From NCBI RefSeq assembly GCF_000718305.1, contig NZ_JOFQ01000005.1:308201-372200 (forward strand): a stretch of 64,000 nt of DNA. Direction: 5' to 3'. A program made the position numbers and the translations under genes. The DNA comes from Streptomyces niger (GTDB lineage: Bacteria > Actinomycetota > Actinomycetes > Streptomycetales > Streptomycetaceae). Of the stretch, positions 35,649 to 44,163 are shown piece after piece. Position 1 is the first letter of the stretch; the number at the start of each line of letters is the position of its first letter. Below the pieces are notes generated by a model. That model was given only the letters and a program-made list of their open reading frames with translations, had not been told where the DNA came from and did no database searches.

Positions 35649-37091
35649 GTGGCCATGTCCGGGAACGGGGTCCAGGCCAGGAAGATAATGATCGGGGGCG
35701 GGCCCGCCGTGCTCGCCCGGCCGGACGGAGCACTGCTGGTCGATCGCCGGGCCGGCCCGCATCACTGCGCTCCCCTGAGCCGTCTCGCCCAGACGCCCGA
35801 CATGCTCCGGCAGTTGGCCGCGTACGGATTCGACCCGTATGCGGTCGCGGCTCCCGGCGAGCGGGTGCCCACACTCGCCGTCCGAGCCTGGCTGGACCGC
35901 ATGGCCGCGTGCGGTCCGATGGTGGACGGGGACGGTTTCCTCGCGTTGAACAGGGAACGCGAGATGGTCGCACTCGTCCACCCCCTCTCCGGCGGCGAGG
36001 GAATGATGGTCCCGGTGGACGGCATCCCCACCATCGCCCCGGGGCTGCCCTCCCAGATCACCCCCGGTTGCGTTCCCGAAATGAACAACGGCCACGAGGC
36101 CGTGCCCTGGATGCTGGCCCAGCTGAACACGGTGCGCCCGAAGTCGCAGCATCTCGGTGACTCGATGGTCGCGCTGATCGAGCAAGGGTGCACGGTGCCG
36201 GACATCCTTGCGCTGCTGGACCGTTCCGACCCGGCGCTGACCGACTCGCTGGCCGTGCCGATCTCCGTGATGCGGGCGGACATCGCCTTCCACGAAGCAC
36301 GGCAAGCCGGCGGACGGCTGTATTACGGAACCCAGCTGACGACGGGCGATATCGCACCGACCGTCGCGGACAGCTGGATCGTGGCCGGCGGCGCCGATGA
36401 TGCTTTGGCCACCGCCGAAGTCCTGCTCACGGGGAACCCGGACGCCACCGTGGCGGTGGTCGCCGAGAGGATCGACCCGGCGGCTCTCCACACCGCCCGG
36501 TACGCCGAACTGTGCGCCCGGTACGGCACGACCGAGAGCGGCGACGGGCGGCTGGTGTTCCATATCGGAACCGCGCCCGGCTCCGTCCGCTTCGACGAGC
36601 ACGCCGGCCTCTTCACCGAGGGTTCGGTGACGGCCGAAGGGTACGCGGCCTGTCTCGGGCGGGCGGCGCAGCTGCCGGTCGCCGTCAAAAAGCTGACGGA
36701 GTGGGCGGAAGGGCACTACGGACGCATCACCGGATGCCTCCTCTTCGACGAGTACCGCCAATACCTCGGCTACCGACTCAACTTCTGCGCGGAGGACTTG
36801 ATACGTCAGGTCGATGTCACGGGCGCCGCCTCGTGGACACTGCCCGCAGAGGCGTTCCCCGCGGAACTGGCGCACCAGCTCAGCGCACTCGGTCTGCGCG
36901 CGGTACCGCCGGAGTCCGGCAGCTCCCCCACCGACCTGCTGCCCGTGGTCGAGCAAGCAGCCCGGCTGGCCGGAGCACGCCGGCGGCAGACCGTACAGGT
37001 GACGGAGACAATTCCCGAGGGCTGGCTCCAGACCGCCCGGTACCGTCCGGCGCCGTCGGCGGGTGCCGCGCCACAATGGCCCCATGAGTGA
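35649..37091 (+). CDS. Hypothetical protein, 480 residues, possible Rossmann-like segment
   Basis: Not recognised with confidence. A GTG at 35649 is preceded by GGGGGG; an ATG at 35655 is an alternative. There is no signal peptide or clear membrane segment. Around residues 240-275 the pattern IVAGGADDALATAEVLL followed by ATVAVVAERI resembles a nucleotide-binding beta-alpha-beta unit, like that of NAD(P)/FAD oxidoreductases. Coding bias is normal for the genome. Its end overlaps the HD-domain gene by 8 bp, so they are probably co-transcribed. Confidence 0.75.
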   Translation: MAMSGNGVQARKIMIGGGPAVLARPDGALLVDRRAGPHHCAPLSRLAQTPDMLRQLAAYGFDPYAVAAPGERVPTLAVRAWLDRMAACGPMVDGDGFLALNREREMVALVHPLSGGEGMMVPVDGIPTIAPGLPSQITPGCVPEMNNGHEAVPWMLAQLNTVRPKSQHLGDSMVALIEQGCTVPDILALLDRSDPALTDSLAVPISVMRADIAFHEARQAGGRLYYGTQLTTGDIAPTVADSWIVAGGADDALATAEVLLTGNPDATVAVVAERIDPAALHTARYAELCARYGTTESGDGRLVFHIGTAPGSVRFDEHAGLFTEGSVTAEGYAACLGRAAQLPVAVKKLTEWAEGHYGRITGCLLFDEYRQYLGYRLNFCAEDLIRQVDVTGAASWTLPAEAFPAELAHQLSALGLRAVPPESGSSPTDLLPVVEQAARLAGARRRQTVQVTETIPEGWLQTARYRPAPSAGAAPQWPHE

Positions 37092-37542
37092 CACGACGCT
37101 GCTGACACTGCCCGAGGTCGAGGCGCTGGCGCGCCGGGCGCACGAGGGCCAGACGGACAAGGCCGGACGGCCGTACGCCGAGCACCTGGCGGCGGTGGCG
37201 GCAGGCGTGCGGGCGCGCGGCGGGAGTGCCGAGCAGATCGCGGCGGCGTGGTTGCACGACGCGGTGGAGGACGACGCGCTGTCGGCGGCGTGGCTGGCGG
37301 AGGCGGCGCTGACGCAGGCCACGAAGGACATGGTCCTGGCCGTCACGAAGCGGGCCGGGGAGCCGCCGGAGGAGTACGCCGCGCGGATCCTGGCCACGCC
37401 CGGCGCGCTGCTGGTCAAGGAGGCCGACCTCGCCCACAACGCGGATCCGGACCGGCTGGCCGTGCTGGACCCGGCGACCCGGGAGCGGCTGACGGCGAAG
37501 TACGCGCGGATGCGGGGACTGCTGGGGCTGGCCGGCGGCTGA
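37084..37542 (+). CDS. HD-domain phosphohydrolase (SpoT/MESH1-like fold)
   Basis: A 152-residue protein with the SpoT-type HD layout: ARRAHEGQTDKAGRPYAEHLAAVA, then AWLHDAVEDD with the metal-binding HD pair, and KEADLAHNAD with a further metal/nucleotide motif. Small stand-alone proteins of this kind hydrolyse nucleotides such as (p)ppGpp or related phosphoesters; the substrate here is unknown. The ATG at 37084 overlaps the previous gene's stop region. Confidence 0.85.
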   Translation: MSDTTLLTLPEVEALARRAHEGQTDKAGRPYAEHLAAVAAGVRARGGSAEQIAAAWLHDAVEDDALSAAWLAEAALTQATKDMVLAVTKRAGEPPEEYAARILATPGALLVKEADLAHNADPDRLAVLDPATRERLTAKYARMRGLLGLAGG

Positions 37543-37608
37543 GTGCCCGTCCGTCCACCCGCCGGACACCCCCACGCAAAGATGCCCAATGCAGCTAACC
37601 TGCCGCGC

Positions 37609-38421
37609 ATGAGCGCATCGGACGACACCCAGGCGCGTGTGATCGCTGCTCTTTCGGGGGCGAGCGTCCGCCGCATCACCACCGGCCAGGTCATCCTCGA
37701 CTCCATCGACTGGTCCGTACGCAACGGGGAGCACTGGGCGCTGCTCGGCGCGAACGGTGCCGGGAAGACCACCATCCTCCGCCTCGTCGGCGCGATGATG
37801 TTCCCCACCACCGGCACCGTCGAGGTGCTCGGGCACCGGCTCGGCACGGTCGACGTACGGGAGCTGCGGGCCGCGATCGGCCTGGTCAGCAGCGCGCAGA
37901 AGGTACCGCAGGACCTTCCGGGGCACACGGTCGTCCTCACCGGCGCCAGCGGCACCGTGCAGCCGCTGTGGAAGAAGTACGACGACGCCACGCGGGAGCG
38001 CGCGCACGCGCTGCTGTCCGAGCTGGACTGCAAGGAGCTGGCGGACCGGCCGTACGGGGTGTGCTCGGGCGGGCAGCGGGCGCGGCTGCTCATCGCCCGC
38101 GCCCTGATGGCCGACCCCTCGCTGCTGCTGCTCGACGAGCCGTTCAACGCGCTCGACCTGCCCTCCCGCGAGGACCTGATCGACACCATGCACCAACTGG
38201 CCCTGAACCGGCCGGAGCTGGCGACGATCACGGTGACCCACCACCTGGAGGAGCTGTCGCCGGCCATCGGCCACGCGGTGCTGCTCCGCGAGGGTCGCGT
38301 CCAGGCGAAGGGCCCCGTCGAGGAGGTACTGACCGGGGCCGGCATGACGGCGTGCTTCGGCCGTCCGATCGAGGTCACCCGCCACGAGGGCCGCTGGCTG
38401 GCCCGCTCGGGCCGCCGCTGA
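37609..38421 (+). CDS. ABC transporter ATP-binding protein
   Basis: A 270-residue ATPase domain with Walker A GANGAGKTT, signature CSGGQRARLLIARAL (a variant of LSGGQ), Walker B LLLLDEPFNALD and the H-loop VTHH. It resembles the single-domain ATPases of the ModF/YkpA type. No permease gene is next to it, so it may act with a distant partner or have a non-transport role. The start at 37609 (MSASDDTQ) fits the family; the upstream frame to 37543 looks spurious. Confidence 0.9.
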   Translation: MSASDDTQARVIAALSGASVRRITTGQVILDSIDWSVRNGEHWALLGANGAGKTTILRLVGAMMFPTTGTVEVLGHRLGTVDVRELRAAIGLVSSAQKVPQDLPGHTVVLTGASGTVQPLWKKYDDATRERAHALLSELDCKELADRPYGVCSGGQRARLLIARALMADPSLLLLDEPFNALDLPSREDLIDTMHQLALNRPELATITVTHHLEELSPAIGHAVLLREGRVQAKGPVEEVLTGAGMTACFGRPIEVTRHEGRWLARSGRR

Positions 38422-38522
38422 CCGCGCCGCGGCCGACCCCGGGACCAGCATGCGGCCGCCCCCGTGACCAGCATGCGGGCGACCCGGTGACCGTGCCCGC
38501 ACCCGCTGGCTAGGGTGCGGGC

Positions 38523-39005
38523 ATGATCACACCCGCCGCGGCCACGCCGCCGCCCGCCCCCTTACCGGCACTCGCCCAGGTCAACATCGCCCGCCTCAAG
38601 GCTCCGCTGGACTCTCCTGAACTCAAGGACTTCGTCGACGGGCTGGACCCGGTGAACGCGCTGGCCGAGGCCGCCGACGGGTTCCTGTGGCGGCTGAAGT
38701 CGGAGGGCGGGGACGCCACCGACATCAGCATCTTCGAGGACGACTGGCTGATCGTGAACATGTCGGTGTGGCAGGACCTGCCGTCCCTCACCTCGTTCAT
38801 GTACACCGGCCTGCACCGGGAGTTCCTGGCGCGGCGCCGCGAGTGGTTCGAGAAGGTCGACGAGGCCATGACCGCGCTGTGGTGGGTCGCGCCGGGCCAC
38901 GAGCCGACCGTCGCCGAGGCCGAGGAGCGCCTGCTGCACCTGCGGGAGCACGGCCCGACGCCGCACTCCTTCAGCCTCCGTACGACGTTCCCCGCCGCCC
39001 TCTGA
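38523..39005 (+). CDS. DUF3291 domain protein
   Basis: A 160-residue soluble protein matching the DUF3291 pattern (a dimeric alpha-beta barrel fold related to small monooxygenases): LAQVNIARLKAPLDSPEL, WRLKSE, MSVWQDLPSLTSFMY and WWVAPGHEPTVAEA. The enzymatic role is not known. It converges with the next gene and their 3' ends overlap by 35 bp. Confidence 0.85.
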   Translation: MITPAAATPPPAPLPALAQVNIARLKAPLDSPELKDFVDGLDPVNALAEAADGFLWRLKSEGGDATDISIFEDDWLIVNMSVWQDLPSLTSFMYTGLHREFLARRREWFEKVDEAMTALWWVAPGHEPTVAEAEERLLHLREHGPTPHSFSLRTTFPAAL

Positions 39006-39420
39006 GGCGCCCTTCCCTGAGCAGCGCGTACCCCGTCACCACCGCGCCCGCGCCCTCCCACAGGCCGACGCCGAGAAAGCCGGTGGGAGCCGCGCCGGAG
39101 ATCACGGCTGCGGTGAAGACGGCGCAGGTCAGCAGGCGGAAGGGCACCGTCCAGCGGAAGAAGGCGCGCCAGTCGGCCGCGGCGGCGAGCAGGTAGTAAG
39201 CGCCCATGTTGAGGGACGCCGTCGACGACGCGGTCAGGAAGGTGCGGGTGTGGTCGGCGGGGGCGCGGACGGCCGGGTCGGCGAAGCCGAGCGTGGCGAG
39301 CAGCGCGCCGGGCGCCAGCAGCCCGGTCACCCCCATCACCAGGGCGCAGCCGCCGAAGACGGCCATGGTCCAGCCGGCCGCCGACCGCGGCAGGCCGGGC
39401 CGCCGGGGTCTTCCCGACAC
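38971..39420 (-). CDS. Small integral membrane protein
   Basis: 149 residues from a GTG at 39420, which overlaps the last base of the upstream gene's stop (TAGTG), so it is coupled to the ferritin-like gene. Four hydrophobic helices are visible (MAVFGGCALVMGVTGLLAPG, a GAYYLLAAAA segment, LLTCAVFTAAVISG and VGLWEGAGAVVTGYALL). It ends in an Arg-rich tail. The family is unrecognised. An internal ATG at 39366 is an alternative start. Confidence 0.75.
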   Translation of the reverse strand: MSGRPRRPGLPRSAAGWTMAVFGGCALVMGVTGLLAPGALLATLGFADPAVRAPADHTRTFLTASSTASLNMGAYYLLAAAADWRAFFRWTVPFRLLTCAVFTAAVISGAAPTGFLGVGLWEGAGAVVTGYALLREGRLRGRRGTSYGG

Positions 39421-40526
39421 TACGCGGTGCCGCCGCGTTCGATCGCCTCGGCGACCTCGGCGGTGCGGGCGGCCTCCTCGGCGGCGAAGCGCTCCGCGTC
39501 CAGCTTCTCGGCCAGCTCCTCGTCCTGGGCCATGAGCAGGTCCAGGTTGGAGTCGCCGAGGTCGAAGACGCCCATGTCGAGGTAGGTCTGCTGGAGGCGC
39601 TTGCCCCACAGGCCGATGTCCTTCACGCACGGGACGATGCGGCTGAAGAGCAGCTTCCGGAAGAGGTGCAGGAACTCGGACTGCTCGGTGAACTCCTCGG
39701 CCTCCGCCTTGGGTATGCCCCAGTTCTCCAGCACTTCGAGGCCGCGCAGCCGGTCGCGCATCAGGTAGCAGCCCTCGATGACGAAGTCCTCGCGCTCGCG
39801 GAGCTCGGCCTCGGTGAGCTGCTTGTAGTAGTCGCGCAGGGCCATCCGCCCGAAGGCGACGTGGCGGGCCTCGTCCTGCATGACGTAGGCGAGGATCTGC
39901 TTCGGCAGCGGCTTGTTGGTGGTGTCGCGGATCATGCCGAAGGCGGCCAGCGCGAGGCCCTCGATGAGGACCTGCATGCCCAGGTAGGGCATGTCCCAGC
40001 GGGAGTCCTTGAGGGTGTCGTTCAGCAGGGACTGGAGGTTGTCGTTGATCGGGTAGAGCATCCCGATCTTCTCCTGGAGGAAGCGGCTGTAGATCTCGGC
40101 GTGCCGCGCCTCGTCCATGGTCTGGGTCGCGGAGTAGAACTTCGCGTCCAGGTCGGGGGCCGACTCGACGATCCGCGCCGCGCAGACCATCGCGCCCTGC
40201 TCACCGTGGAGGAACTGGCTGAACTGCCAGGAGGTGTAGTGCTGCCGCAGCTCCCCGCGCTCCTTCTGCGACATCCGGTCCCAGTACTTCGTGCCGTACA
40301 GGGACATCGACTCGTCGGGCGTGCCGAGCGGGTCGTACGGGTCGACCTCCAGGTCCCAGTCGATGCGCAGGTCCGCGTCCCACTGCTTGTCCTTGCCCTT
40401 CTTGTAGAGGGCGAGGAGGCGGTCGCGGCCGTCGTCGTACTCCCAGGTGAAGCGGGCCGCGCCGGTGGCGGGCACCTGCCACAGCGACGCGCCCGGATCG
40501 GTGACGTAGAGGTCGTGCGTGGACAT
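39420..40526 (-). CDS. Ferritin-like di-iron protein (R2/AurF-type oxidase fold)
   Basis: A 368-residue soluble protein with the full set of four carboxylates and two histidines of a di-iron site: Glu109 (HGEQ), Glu139-x-x-His142 (DEARHAE), Glu189 (IEGLAL) and Glu219-x-x-His222 (DEARHVAF). This is the layout of ribonucleotide-reductase R2-like oxidases. The substrate is unknown. The ATG at 40526 follows a purine-rich stretch. It is divergent from a second di-iron enzyme gene (40696), sharing a 169-bp promoter region, and is followed by a coupled membrane-protein gene. Confidence 0.85.
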   Translation of the reverse strand: MSTHDLYVTDPGASLWQVPATGAARFTWEYDDGRDRLLALYKKGKDKQWDADLRIDWDLEVDPYDPLGTPDESMSLYGTKYWDRMSQKERGELRQHYTSWQFSQFLHGEQGAMVCAARIVESAPDLDAKFYSATQTMDEARHAEIYSRFLQEKIGMLYPINDNLQSLLNDTLKDSRWDMPYLGMQVLIEGLALAAFGMIRDTTNKPLPKQILAYVMQDEARHVAFGRMALRDYYKQLTEAELREREDFVIEGCYLMRDRLRGLEVLENWGIPKAEAEEFTEQSEFLHLFRKLLFSRIVPCVKDIGLWGKRLQQTYLDMGVFDLGDSNLDLLMAQDEELAEKLDAERFAAEEAARTAEVAEAIERGGTA

Positions 40527-40590
40527 GGGAGGCCCCCTTCGGATCCCGAACGCCGCGGCGCGTCCGGTAGTTGGCAGGCTCACACGCACC

Positions 40591-40608
40591 TTACCGACGG
40601 GTCAATAA
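40591..40608. promoter_or_regulatory. Candidate operator between the divergent di-iron genes
   Basis: Imperfect dyad TTACCGAC-GG-GTCAATAA (6 of 8 arm positions symmetric). A related half-site TTACTGAC starts at 40633. A TetR regulator gene lies downstream at 41717, so this may be its binding site. The assignment is tentative. Confidence 0.4.
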
Positions 40609-40695
40609 GTCGCGCGCAGGGGATTGACGCCCTTACTGACACGCAGTCTCATAAAACGTGACCGCCGGTAACCCACGAGCGAGGTACCCACAGCC

Positions 40696-41640
40696 ATGAC
40701 GACAGCTCCCGACATCAGCACGGCGGAGACCGAGGCCCTGCGGGACGCACTCGGGCTGCTCAAGGACCGTGAGCAGGTCGCCGAGCGCCTGCTCGACTCC
40801 TCCGCGAAGCACTCGTTCGATCCGGACACCGAGCTGGACTGGGACGCGCCGCTGGAGGAGGGCAAGTGGTTCTGGCCTCCGGAGCTGGTGTCCCTCTACG
40901 ACACTCCGCTGTGGCATCGCATGCCCGAGGAGCAGCGCATCGAACTCTCCAAGCACGAGGCGGCGTCCCTGGCGTCCCTGGGCATCTGGTTCGAGATCAT
41001 CCTGATGCAGCTGCTGACCCGCCACATCTACGACAAGTCGCCGACCAGCTCGCACGTCCGCTACGCGCTCACGGAGATAGCCGACGAGTGCCGGCACTCC
41101 AACATGTTCGCGAGGCTGATAAGCCGCAGCGGGGCACCCGTCTACCCCGTCTCGAAGACCCACCACAACCTCGGCCGGCTCTTCAAGACGGTCTCCACCA
41201 CGCCCGGTTCGTTCACCGCGACCCTGCTCGGCGAGGAGATCCTGGACTGGATGCAGCGGCTCACCTTCCCCGACGAGCGCATCCAGCCGCTGGTCCGCGG
41301 CGTGACCCGGATCCACGTCGTGGAGGAGGCGCGGCACGTCCGGTACGCCCGCGAGGAGCTGCGTCGCCAGATGACCTCGGCGCCCCGCTGGAGCTGCGAG
41401 TTCACCCGGCTCACCTCCGGCGAGTTCGCCCGCGTCTTCTCGCAGGCGTTCATCAACCCGATGGTCTACACGAACGTGGGGCTGAACCGCGCGGAGGCCG
41501 TCGCCCAGGTGAAGGCCAGCGGCCACCGGCGCGAGGTCATGCAGACCGGCGCCAAGCGGCTGACCGACTTCCTGGACGAGATCGGCGTCCTGCGCGGCGC
41601 GGGCCGCAAGCTCTGGCAGAGCTCCGGCCTGCTGGCCTGA
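40696..41640 (+). CDS. AurF-family di-iron oxygenase
   Basis: A 314-residue protein of the AurF (p-aminobenzoate N-oxygenase) family. Di-iron ligands are visible as Glu100 (GIWFEIIL), Glu131-x-x-His134 (DECRHSNMF), a Glu in LLGEEILDW, and Glu211-x-x-His214 (EEARHVRYA). AurF-type enzymes hydroxylate amines or related substrates. With no biosynthetic cluster nearby its substrate is unknown. It is followed 76 bp later by a TetR regulator gene and is divergent from the other ferritin-like gene. Confidence 0.9.
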   Translation: MTTAPDISTAETEALRDALGLLKDREQVAERLLDSSAKHSFDPDTELDWDAPLEEGKWFWPPELVSLYDTPLWHRMPEEQRIELSKHEAASLASLGIWFEIILMQLLTRHIYDKSPTSSHVRYALTEIADECRHSNMFARLISRSGAPVYPVSKTHHNLGRLFKTVSTTPGSFTATLLGEEILDWMQRLTFPDERIQPLVRGVTRIHVVEEARHVRYAREELRRQMTSAPRWSCEFTRLTSGEFARVFSQAFINPMVYTNVGLNRAEAVAQVKASGHRREVMQTGAKRLTDFLDEIGVLRGAGRKLWQSSGLLA

Positions 41641-41716
41641 GGAGGCGGCGCCTGAGGCGGCGGAGGGGGCCAACCACCCCCGGACGGCGGAGAAGGGGGC
41701 GGTTACGCTGCTGGTT

Positions 41717-42457
41717 ATGAACGGCAGCGGCACCGCCCCAGCAGTCCCCCGCCCCGCCTACCGGCGGCTGAGCGTGGCGGAGCGGCGTGCCCAGCTGCTG
41801 ACGGCGGCGCTCGGCCTCTTCGCCCAACGCGCGCCCGAGGACGTGTCGTTGGACGACGTGGCGAACGCAGCACAGGTGTCCCGGCCGCTGGTCTACCGCT
41901 ATTTCCCCGGCGGCAAGCAGCAGTTGTACGAAGCCGCGCTGCGCAGTGCGGCCGACAACCTCGAAGACTGCTTCGCCGAGGCCGAGACCGGCCCGCTGAC
42001 CCAGCGGCTGGGCCGCGCCCTGGACCGCTACCTCGCCTTCGTCGACGAGCACGACGCCGGGTTCAGCGCCCTGCTCCAGGGCGGCAGCGTGGTGGAGACG
42101 GCGCGCACCGACGCCATCGTCGACGAGGTGCGGCGCACGGCCGCCGAGCAGATCCTGCACCACCTGGGCGCACCGGAGCCGGGCCCCCGGCTGCGCATGA
42201 TGGTCCGTACGTGGCTCACCGCCGTCGAGGCGGCCTCGCTGATCTGGCTGGACGAGGAGAAGCAGCCGCCGCTGGACGAGCTGCGCGACTGGCTCGTCGA
42301 CCACTTCATCGCGCTGATCCTCGCCACCTCGGCAACCGACGAGGAGACCGGGCGGATCGCGGCCGCCGCCATGGCCGCCGAGCCCCGCGAGGGACCGGCC
42401 GGCACCCTCGTGCAGCGGCTGGCACCGATCCTCGGGGGCGCCGCCCACCTGCTCTGA
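41717..42457 (+). CDS. TetR-family transcriptional regulator
   Basis: 246 residues. The N-terminal helix-turn-helix (about 22-68) has RRAQLLTAALGLFAQ and VSLDDVANAAQVSRPLVYRYF; the rest is a helical ligand-binding region. It follows the AurF-like gene on the same strand and probably controls it and perhaps the divergent gene. The ligand is unknown. Confidence 0.93.
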   Translation: MNGSGTAPAVPRPAYRRLSVAERRAQLLTAALGLFAQRAPEDVSLDDVANAAQVSRPLVYRYFPGGKQQLYEAALRSAADNLEDCFAEAETGPLTQRLGRALDRYLAFVDEHDAGFSALLQGGSVVETARTDAIVDEVRRTAAEQILHHLGAPEPGPRLRMMVRTWLTAVEAASLIWLDEEKQPPLDELRDWLVDHFIALILATSATDEETGRIAAAAMAAEPREGPAGTLVQRLAPILGGAAHLL

Positions 42458-42504
42458 GCACGGCCCCCCGGGTCCGGTGCCGGCGCTGATGTGACACTGA
42501 GCGC

Positions 42505-42771
42505 GTGAGAAGCGAGAACACACCCTTCGTCGGCGGCCCGCTGGACGGCCGGGTGCTCCCCGTGCTGGTCGGCGCGACCGGCCGGCCGCCCGCCCGGTAC
42601 GAGATCCCGGTCCCCGGAGAGGCCGGCGCGGAGCCGACGGTGCACGTCTACCGGCGCGAGCCGGGCCCCGCCGGGCGGCTCGGGCTGCCGCGCGGCTGGG
42701 TGTACGCCTACGCGGCGGACGCGGAGCCCGGCGGGGTCCGCCCCATCTGGCCCTGGAAGCGTCAGCGTTGA
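42505..42771 (+). CDS. Small conserved-type hypothetical protein, 88 residues
   Basis: GTG start at 42505. The sequence opens with [13 protein letters not shown] and contains HVYRREP and [10 protein letters not shown], a pattern seen in small Streptomyces proteins of unknown role (GGPLDG-type). No membrane segment or signal peptide. No function is proposed. Confidence 0.65.
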   Translation: MRSENTPFVGGPLDGRVLPVLVGATGRPPARYEIPVPGEAGAEPTVHVYRREPGPAGRLGLPRGWVYAYAADAEPGGVRPIWPWKRQR

Positions 42772-42936
42772 GGGAACCCCCGGCCTGACCCGGGCGTTCT
42801 TCCCTTGTACGACTCGTATGACGGCCGCCGAACGGGTGACGCCCATCCCCCGGTTCGCCCGCTCCCCGAGCGGGCAGGTGTGCCGCGTGGCACCATCCGA
42901 AACAGTCGGATGGTCGGTCCAGAGCGGAGGTGCACG

Positions 42937-44088
42937 GTGCGGGGACGGTTCCGGCGGACGGTGGGGACGGTGGCGTTGCTGAGCGCCGCCGCCGTGGCAC
43001 TGCCCGCGGCTCCCGGGTACGCGACACCGCGGCCCGCAGCGCCGCCCGACATCCCCGTGAGCGAGCTGCTGACCCGGCTGCAGAAGCTGTACCAGCAGAC
43101 GGAGGCGGCCACCGAGGCGTACAACGCCACCGAGGAGGACCTCAAGGCGCAGGCCGAGCGGTCCAAGAAGCTGGACGGCCGACTGAAGGACGCCCGCGCC
43201 GACCTGGCGCAGGGCCGCGCGGACGCCGGCCGGCTGGCGCGCGAGCAGTACACCGGTTCCGGACCCGGCGGCCTCTCCCCGTACGTGCAGTTCCTGCTCT
43301 CCAAGGACCCCGAGCAGGCGCTGGACCGCGGCCACCTGCTCAAGGAGGCGGCCGGCCACCAGGCCGACACCGTCACCCGGCTCGCCGGCAGCGCCGCGGA
43401 GGCGGACAAGCTGGCGACCGCGGCGAAGAAGGCGCTGGAGAAGAAGAAGTCCCTGGCGGAGAAGCAGAAGAAGCAGAAGGCGACCGTCGAGAGCCGGCTG
43501 CGGGAGGTGGAGGCGATGCTCTCCTCCCTCTCGCCGGAGCAGCTGGCGGAGCTGAGCCGCCTGGAGCGGGCCGGCATGGCGGACGCGCAGAAGGCCTTCC
43601 TCGGCTCCGGCAAGCTCGGCGGTCCGCAGGCCCCCTCGAAGGGCGGGCAGCGGGCGATGGCGTACGCGCTGACGCAGGTCGGCAAGCCGTACGTGTGGGG
43701 TGCCGAGGGCCCGGACTCCTTCGACTGCTCCGGACTCACCTCACAGGCCTGGGCGCACGCCGGTAAGCCGATCCCCCGGACGAGCCAGGAGCAGTGGAAG
43801 CAGCTGCCGCACGTCAGCCTGCGCAAGCTCCGCCCCGGCGACCTGGTGATCTACTTCCCCGGCGCCACGCACGTGGCGATGTACATCGGCGAGGGCATGG
43901 TCGTCCAGGCACCGCGCCCCGGCGCCGACGTCAAGATCTCCCCGATCGCCGCCAACCCCCTCCTCGGCGCCGTCCGCCCCGACGAGGACGCCGCCAGTCT
44001 CAAGAACTACACCCCGCCCGAGGTCCCCGAAGAAGCGAAAAAGGGCTCCGACACGGGCTACAGCAGCCCGTCGGCCCCGAAGGACTGA
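42937..44088 (+). CDS. Secreted NlpC/P60 peptidoglycan endopeptidase
   Basis: A 383-residue exported cell-wall hydrolase that cuts stem peptides. The GTG at 42937 follows GGAGG at 6 bp, which decides the start over an upstream ATG at 42910. There is a signal peptide (about 1-33, ending near APGYA), then a long coiled coil (about 45-205, rich in Lys/Glu/Ala). The C-terminal NlpC/P60 domain has catalytic Cys in SFDCSGL and His in ATHVAMYIG. The last 50 residues are a Pro/Ser-rich tail. It resembles the RipA/CwlO group. A bidirectional hairpin follows. Confidence 0.95.
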   Translation: MRGRFRRTVGTVALLSAAAVALPAAPGYATPRPAAPPDIPVSELLTRLQKLYQQTEAATEAYNATEEDLKAQAERSKKLDGRLKDARADLAQGRADAGRLAREQYTGSGPGGLSPYVQFLLSKDPEQALDRGHLLKEAAGHQADTVTRLAGSAAEADKLATAAKKALEKKKSLAEKQKKQKATVESRLREVEAMLSSLSPEQLAELSRLERAGMADAQKAFLGSGKLGGPQAPSKGGQRAMAYALTQVGKPYVWGAEGPDSFDCSGLTSQAWAHAGKPIPRTSQEQWKQLPHVSLRKLRPGDLVIYFPGATHVAMYIGEGMVVQAPRPGADVKISPIAANPLLGAVRPDEDAASLKNYTPPEVPEEAKKGSDTGYSSPSAPKD

Positions 44089-44111
44089 CGGCCGCCCGCC
44101 CGGACACGACG

Positions 44112-44143
44112 ACGGGGCGGCTCCCCCGAGGGAGCCGCCCCGT
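44112..44143. terminator. Bidirectional hairpin between convergent genes
   Basis: Perfect 14-bp stem (44112-44125 with 44130-44143) and a CCGA loop. It lies 24 bp after the NlpC/P60 stop and 21 bp from the stop of the StyA-like gene on the other strand, so it probably ends both transcripts. Confidence 0.85.
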
Positions 44144-44163
44144 TCCGTCCCGCGTGACCGCCC

